The notes beneath the pieces were generated by a model. The model saw nothing but the letters and a program-made list of their open reading frames with translations, searched no databases and was not told the DNA's origin. 7,177 nt of DNA, taken from the NCBI GenBank assembly GCA_910584935.1, contig CAJUDU010000099.1, positions 1 to 7,177 on the forward strand, in the 5' to 3' direction. Positions 5,955-7,177 of this stretch are shown one piece after another. Each line of letters opens with the position of its first letter. Positions within the stretch are counted from its first letter, which is position 1. Source of the stretch: an uncultured Butyricicoccus sp. (GTDB lineage Bacteria > Bacillota > Clostridia > Oscillospirales > Butyricicoccaceae). A program made the translations under genes and the position numbers.

Positions 5955-7002
5955 ACGCATCATCAGACATATGGGTATAAATTCGTGCGGTCAATTCAAT
6001 GCTGCTGTGCCCCATCAGCTCCTTTGCGATATTGATAGGCACACCAGCGGATTGTAAATCTGTACAATACGTGTGGCGCAAACAATACATCTGCAAGTCT
6101 TTGGGCAGGACAGATTGCTGGATGATAAGCTTTCCCTCATGAGAAATATATTTCGCTCCCATGTTGATATCAAGACTGCGCTTAAAAGATTTCCACCCTT
6201 CTTTTATTGCCATATGTGTATAATGGTTTAGTCGGGTTGGGCGGAATACATAGCCGCGTTCTGGGAGCCTTGGCATAAGCCTTACCCAAAACTGCGGTGG
6301 GACTGGGATAAGCCGATCCCCTGTCGCGCTTTTTGGCAGACCAATTGTCCCATCATTTTTTAAGGCGCGCTGGATATGGATTGTATGATTAATCTGGTCT
6401 ATGTCCTCCCAACGTAATGCCGCAGCTTCCTGCGGGCGTAATCCACACCAAAGCAGCGCCTGTATAAATAGCCCAAAGCTGTGCCAATCCGCAGTGAAGA
6501 TAATGCAGCGGCGTTCTTCTTCGGTTAAACTGCGATGCGTCCCGTTCACGGACTTCGGGATAAATAAGGATTCCGCCGGATTATCGCGAAGCAGATGGTC
6601 GCGCACAGCCTGCGCAAAAATACGATACATCAAATGTCGAAGCTTTACATAATAATCTTTTGAACGTCCTGGTTTGGCTGCGAAGATTTTTTGCAGGTTA
6701 GTTGGTCGGATATCTTTTAACCGCATTCGCCCAACCGCAGGGATTAAAACCTTTTCAATGCGGGACTGCAAATTTAAATATGTTGGCCGCTGCACGGTAT
6801 TCTCCATATAAGTTGGAAGCCAAATACGGGCGTATTCAGCAAATGTTGTGGATGGGCTGATAATCTCGCTGGTTACCTCTAGTGCATGTTGCTTCAGAGC
6901 TGCCCGTTTATCCGCATCACGCTGGGATTTCGCTGACCGGATATAATATCGCTTGCCTTCAAAAGTAAACGTTGCGGTAAACAGTTTTTTCTTTTCGGAC
7001 AT
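5812..7002 (-). CDS. tyrosine recombinase/integrase of an integrative element
   Basis: This phage/ICE-type integrase catalyses site-specific strand exchange between attP and attB through a tyrosine nucleophile. At 396 residues it has normal length. An N-terminal arm-binding-like region (about 8-45) is rich in Lys/Arg and aromatic residues. A core-binding helical domain spans about 52-150 and the catalytic domain about 155-350. Catalytic residues can be placed: Arg189 in CGLRPQEAAALRW, Lys224 in KSATGDR, Arg309 in YCLRHTYCTDL, His331 in GHSS and the nucleophile Tyr342 in ARIYTHM. The first position of the HxxR box is Tyr306 instead of His, a variant familiar in clostridial phage integrases. 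A Ser/Asp-rich tail (about 365-396) follows. The start is supported by AAAGGGG 8 bases upstream. It is transcribed toward cotJB. No excisionase is seen in the window. Confidence 0.95.
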   Translation of the reverse strand: MSEKKKLFTATFTFEGKRYYIRSAKSQRDADKRAALKQHALEVTSEIISPSTTFAEYARIWLPTYMENTVQRPTYLNLQSRIEKVLIPAVGRMRLKDIRPTNLQKIFAAKPGRSKDYYVKLRHLMYRIFAQAVRDHLLRDNPAESLFIPKSVNGTHRSLTEEERRCIIFTADWHSFGLFIQALLWCGLRPQEAAALRWEDIDQINHTIHIQRALKNDGTIGLPKSATGDRLIPVPPQFWVRLMPRLPERGYVFRPTRLNHYTHMAIKEGWKSFKRSLDINMGAKYISHEGKLIIQQSVLPKDLQMYCLRHTYCTDLQSAGVPINIAKELMGHSSIELTARIYTHMSDDAFSAAAQKIAAFGATASATLLPDKPGFSAVSSDTDLESNSELQVQKSV

Positions 7003-7019
7003 AAAAATAACCCCTTTCT

Positions 7020-7088
7020 ATTCATATAAACATATGATAAAATAGGGGTACTGAGAAGTGTAGAAATTTTTCAGTACCCCATATGAAT
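7020..7088. repeat. nested inverted repeat upstream of the integrase
   Basis: The outer arms ATTCATAT (7020-7027) and ATATGAAT (7081-7088) are perfect complements. Inside them, GGGGTACTGA (7045-7054) and TCAGTACCCC (7071-7080) form a 10-bp perfect stem, extendable to 13 bp with one G-U pair. On the minus strand the inner hairpin is followed by TATTTTAT. It starts 3 bases beyond the integrase ribosome binding site. It could be a recombinase or regulator binding site, a leader attenuator, or a terminator insulating the integrase. Confidence 0.65.
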
Positions 7089-7124
7089 CCCGTTCATGGT
7101 TGCCGCCGTGAGCGGGATTTTTTT
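7086..7124 (+). terminator. terminator-like hairpin that forms the group IIC intron target
   Basis: AATCCCGTTCATGG (7086-7099) pairs with CCGTGAGCGGGATT (7106-7119) in a 14-bp stem with two G-T pairs and a TTGCCG loop. A run of seven T (7118-7124) follows on the plus strand only. No plus-strand gene precedes it, so its role as a terminator is unexplained. It ends 2 bases before the intron 5' end. Confidence 0.75.
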
Positions 7125-7126
7125 AG

Positions 7127-7177
7127 GTGCGCCCGGCGAGCGCACGTTCTAACGGGTGAAAGTCCCGAATCCGCCCG
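7127..7177 (+). mobile_element. group II intron, class C, 5' end (continues past window)
   Basis: The 51 bases begin GTGCGCCCGGC and contain GGGTGAAAGTCCCGAA at 7154-7169. From memory these match the 5' end of group IIC introns such as that of Oceanobacillus iheyensis (GUGUGCCCGGC ... GGGUGAGAGUCCCGAAC). GUGYG is the group II 5' splice-site consensus. CGGG/CCCG around TGAAAGT is a short hairpin of domain I. Position immediately after a hairpin and T-run is the known preference of class C introns, which supports the class. The reverse transcriptase/maturase and domains V-VI would lie to the right. Confidence 0.85.

Larger units (their letters stand above)
5727..7177. mobile_element. left part of an integrative element inserted after cotJB, right end outside window
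   Basis: Spore-coat coding similarity ends at residue 80 of CotJB (position 5726), and the next gene is a tyrosine integrase whose 3' end faces the junction. This is the usual layout when an integrase lies beside its attachment site. Where cotJC is expected there is instead an integrase module and an intron. The left boundary is placed by loss of CotJB similarity, not by a detected repeat. No second copy of the junction sequence occurs in the window. The intron at 7127 may be a later guest. Confidence 0.5.

Noticed and set aside
1..7177. CRISPR array, rRNA, IS element with terminal repeats
   Set aside because: I saw no regularly spaced repeats, no rRNA sequence and no transposase with flanking inverted repeats.

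Overview
The window looks like chromosomal DNA of a spore-forming, Gram-positive anaerobe of the class Clostridia, probably from the Oscillospirales/Ruminococcaceae side. The reasons are cotJ spore-coat genes, strong AGGAGG-type ribosome binding sites, a fused mannitol EIICBA, and an HPr of the clostridial type that lacks Ser46. The base composition is mixed (about half GC) and I cannot name a genus.

Layout, left to right. (1) Positions 2-619 hold the 3' part of a membrane gene of the DUF1275/YoaK family, cut by the window edge. (2) Positions 620-1078 are gene-poor. They carry what look like decayed gene remnants, including a short piece resembling the C-terminal part of a large serine recombinase. 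(3) Positions 1079-1255 hold a compact single-gene unit on the minus strand: tRNA-Ala(GGC) with a perfect consensus promoter and its own terminator. (4) Positions 1285-4923 hold a minus-strand mannitol operon: promoter, mtlA (EIICBA), mtlD (mannitol-1-phosphate 5-dehydrogenase), ptsH (HPr) and a terminator. (5) From about 5064 to 5726, divergent from mtlA, lie the spore-coat genes cotJA and cotJB behind a candidate mother-cell sporulation promoter. (6) From about 5727 to the right edge lies mobile DNA: a tyrosine integrase reading back toward cotJB, a nested inverted repeat upstream of it, and the first 51 bases of a group IIC intron placed directly after a terminator-like hairpin.

How it works together. 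MtlA imports and phosphorylates mannitol, MtlD oxidises mannitol-1-phosphate to fructose-6-phosphate, and HPr can pass phosphate from enzyme I to MtlA. The operon therefore supplies every soluble and membrane PTS part except enzyme I.

The most notable point is the cotJ locus. The usual third gene, cotJC, is absent. CotJB keeps its conserved end (WPWE at residues 77-80) but its reading frame then runs on for 75 codons into the integrase module, partly antisense to the integrase gene. This suggests that an integrative element entered at the cotJB/cotJC junction. Whether the rest of the operon lies beyond the far end of the element, and whether excision is linked to sporulation, cannot be decided here. 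The second notable point is the group IIC intron sitting at its family's characteristic kind of target.
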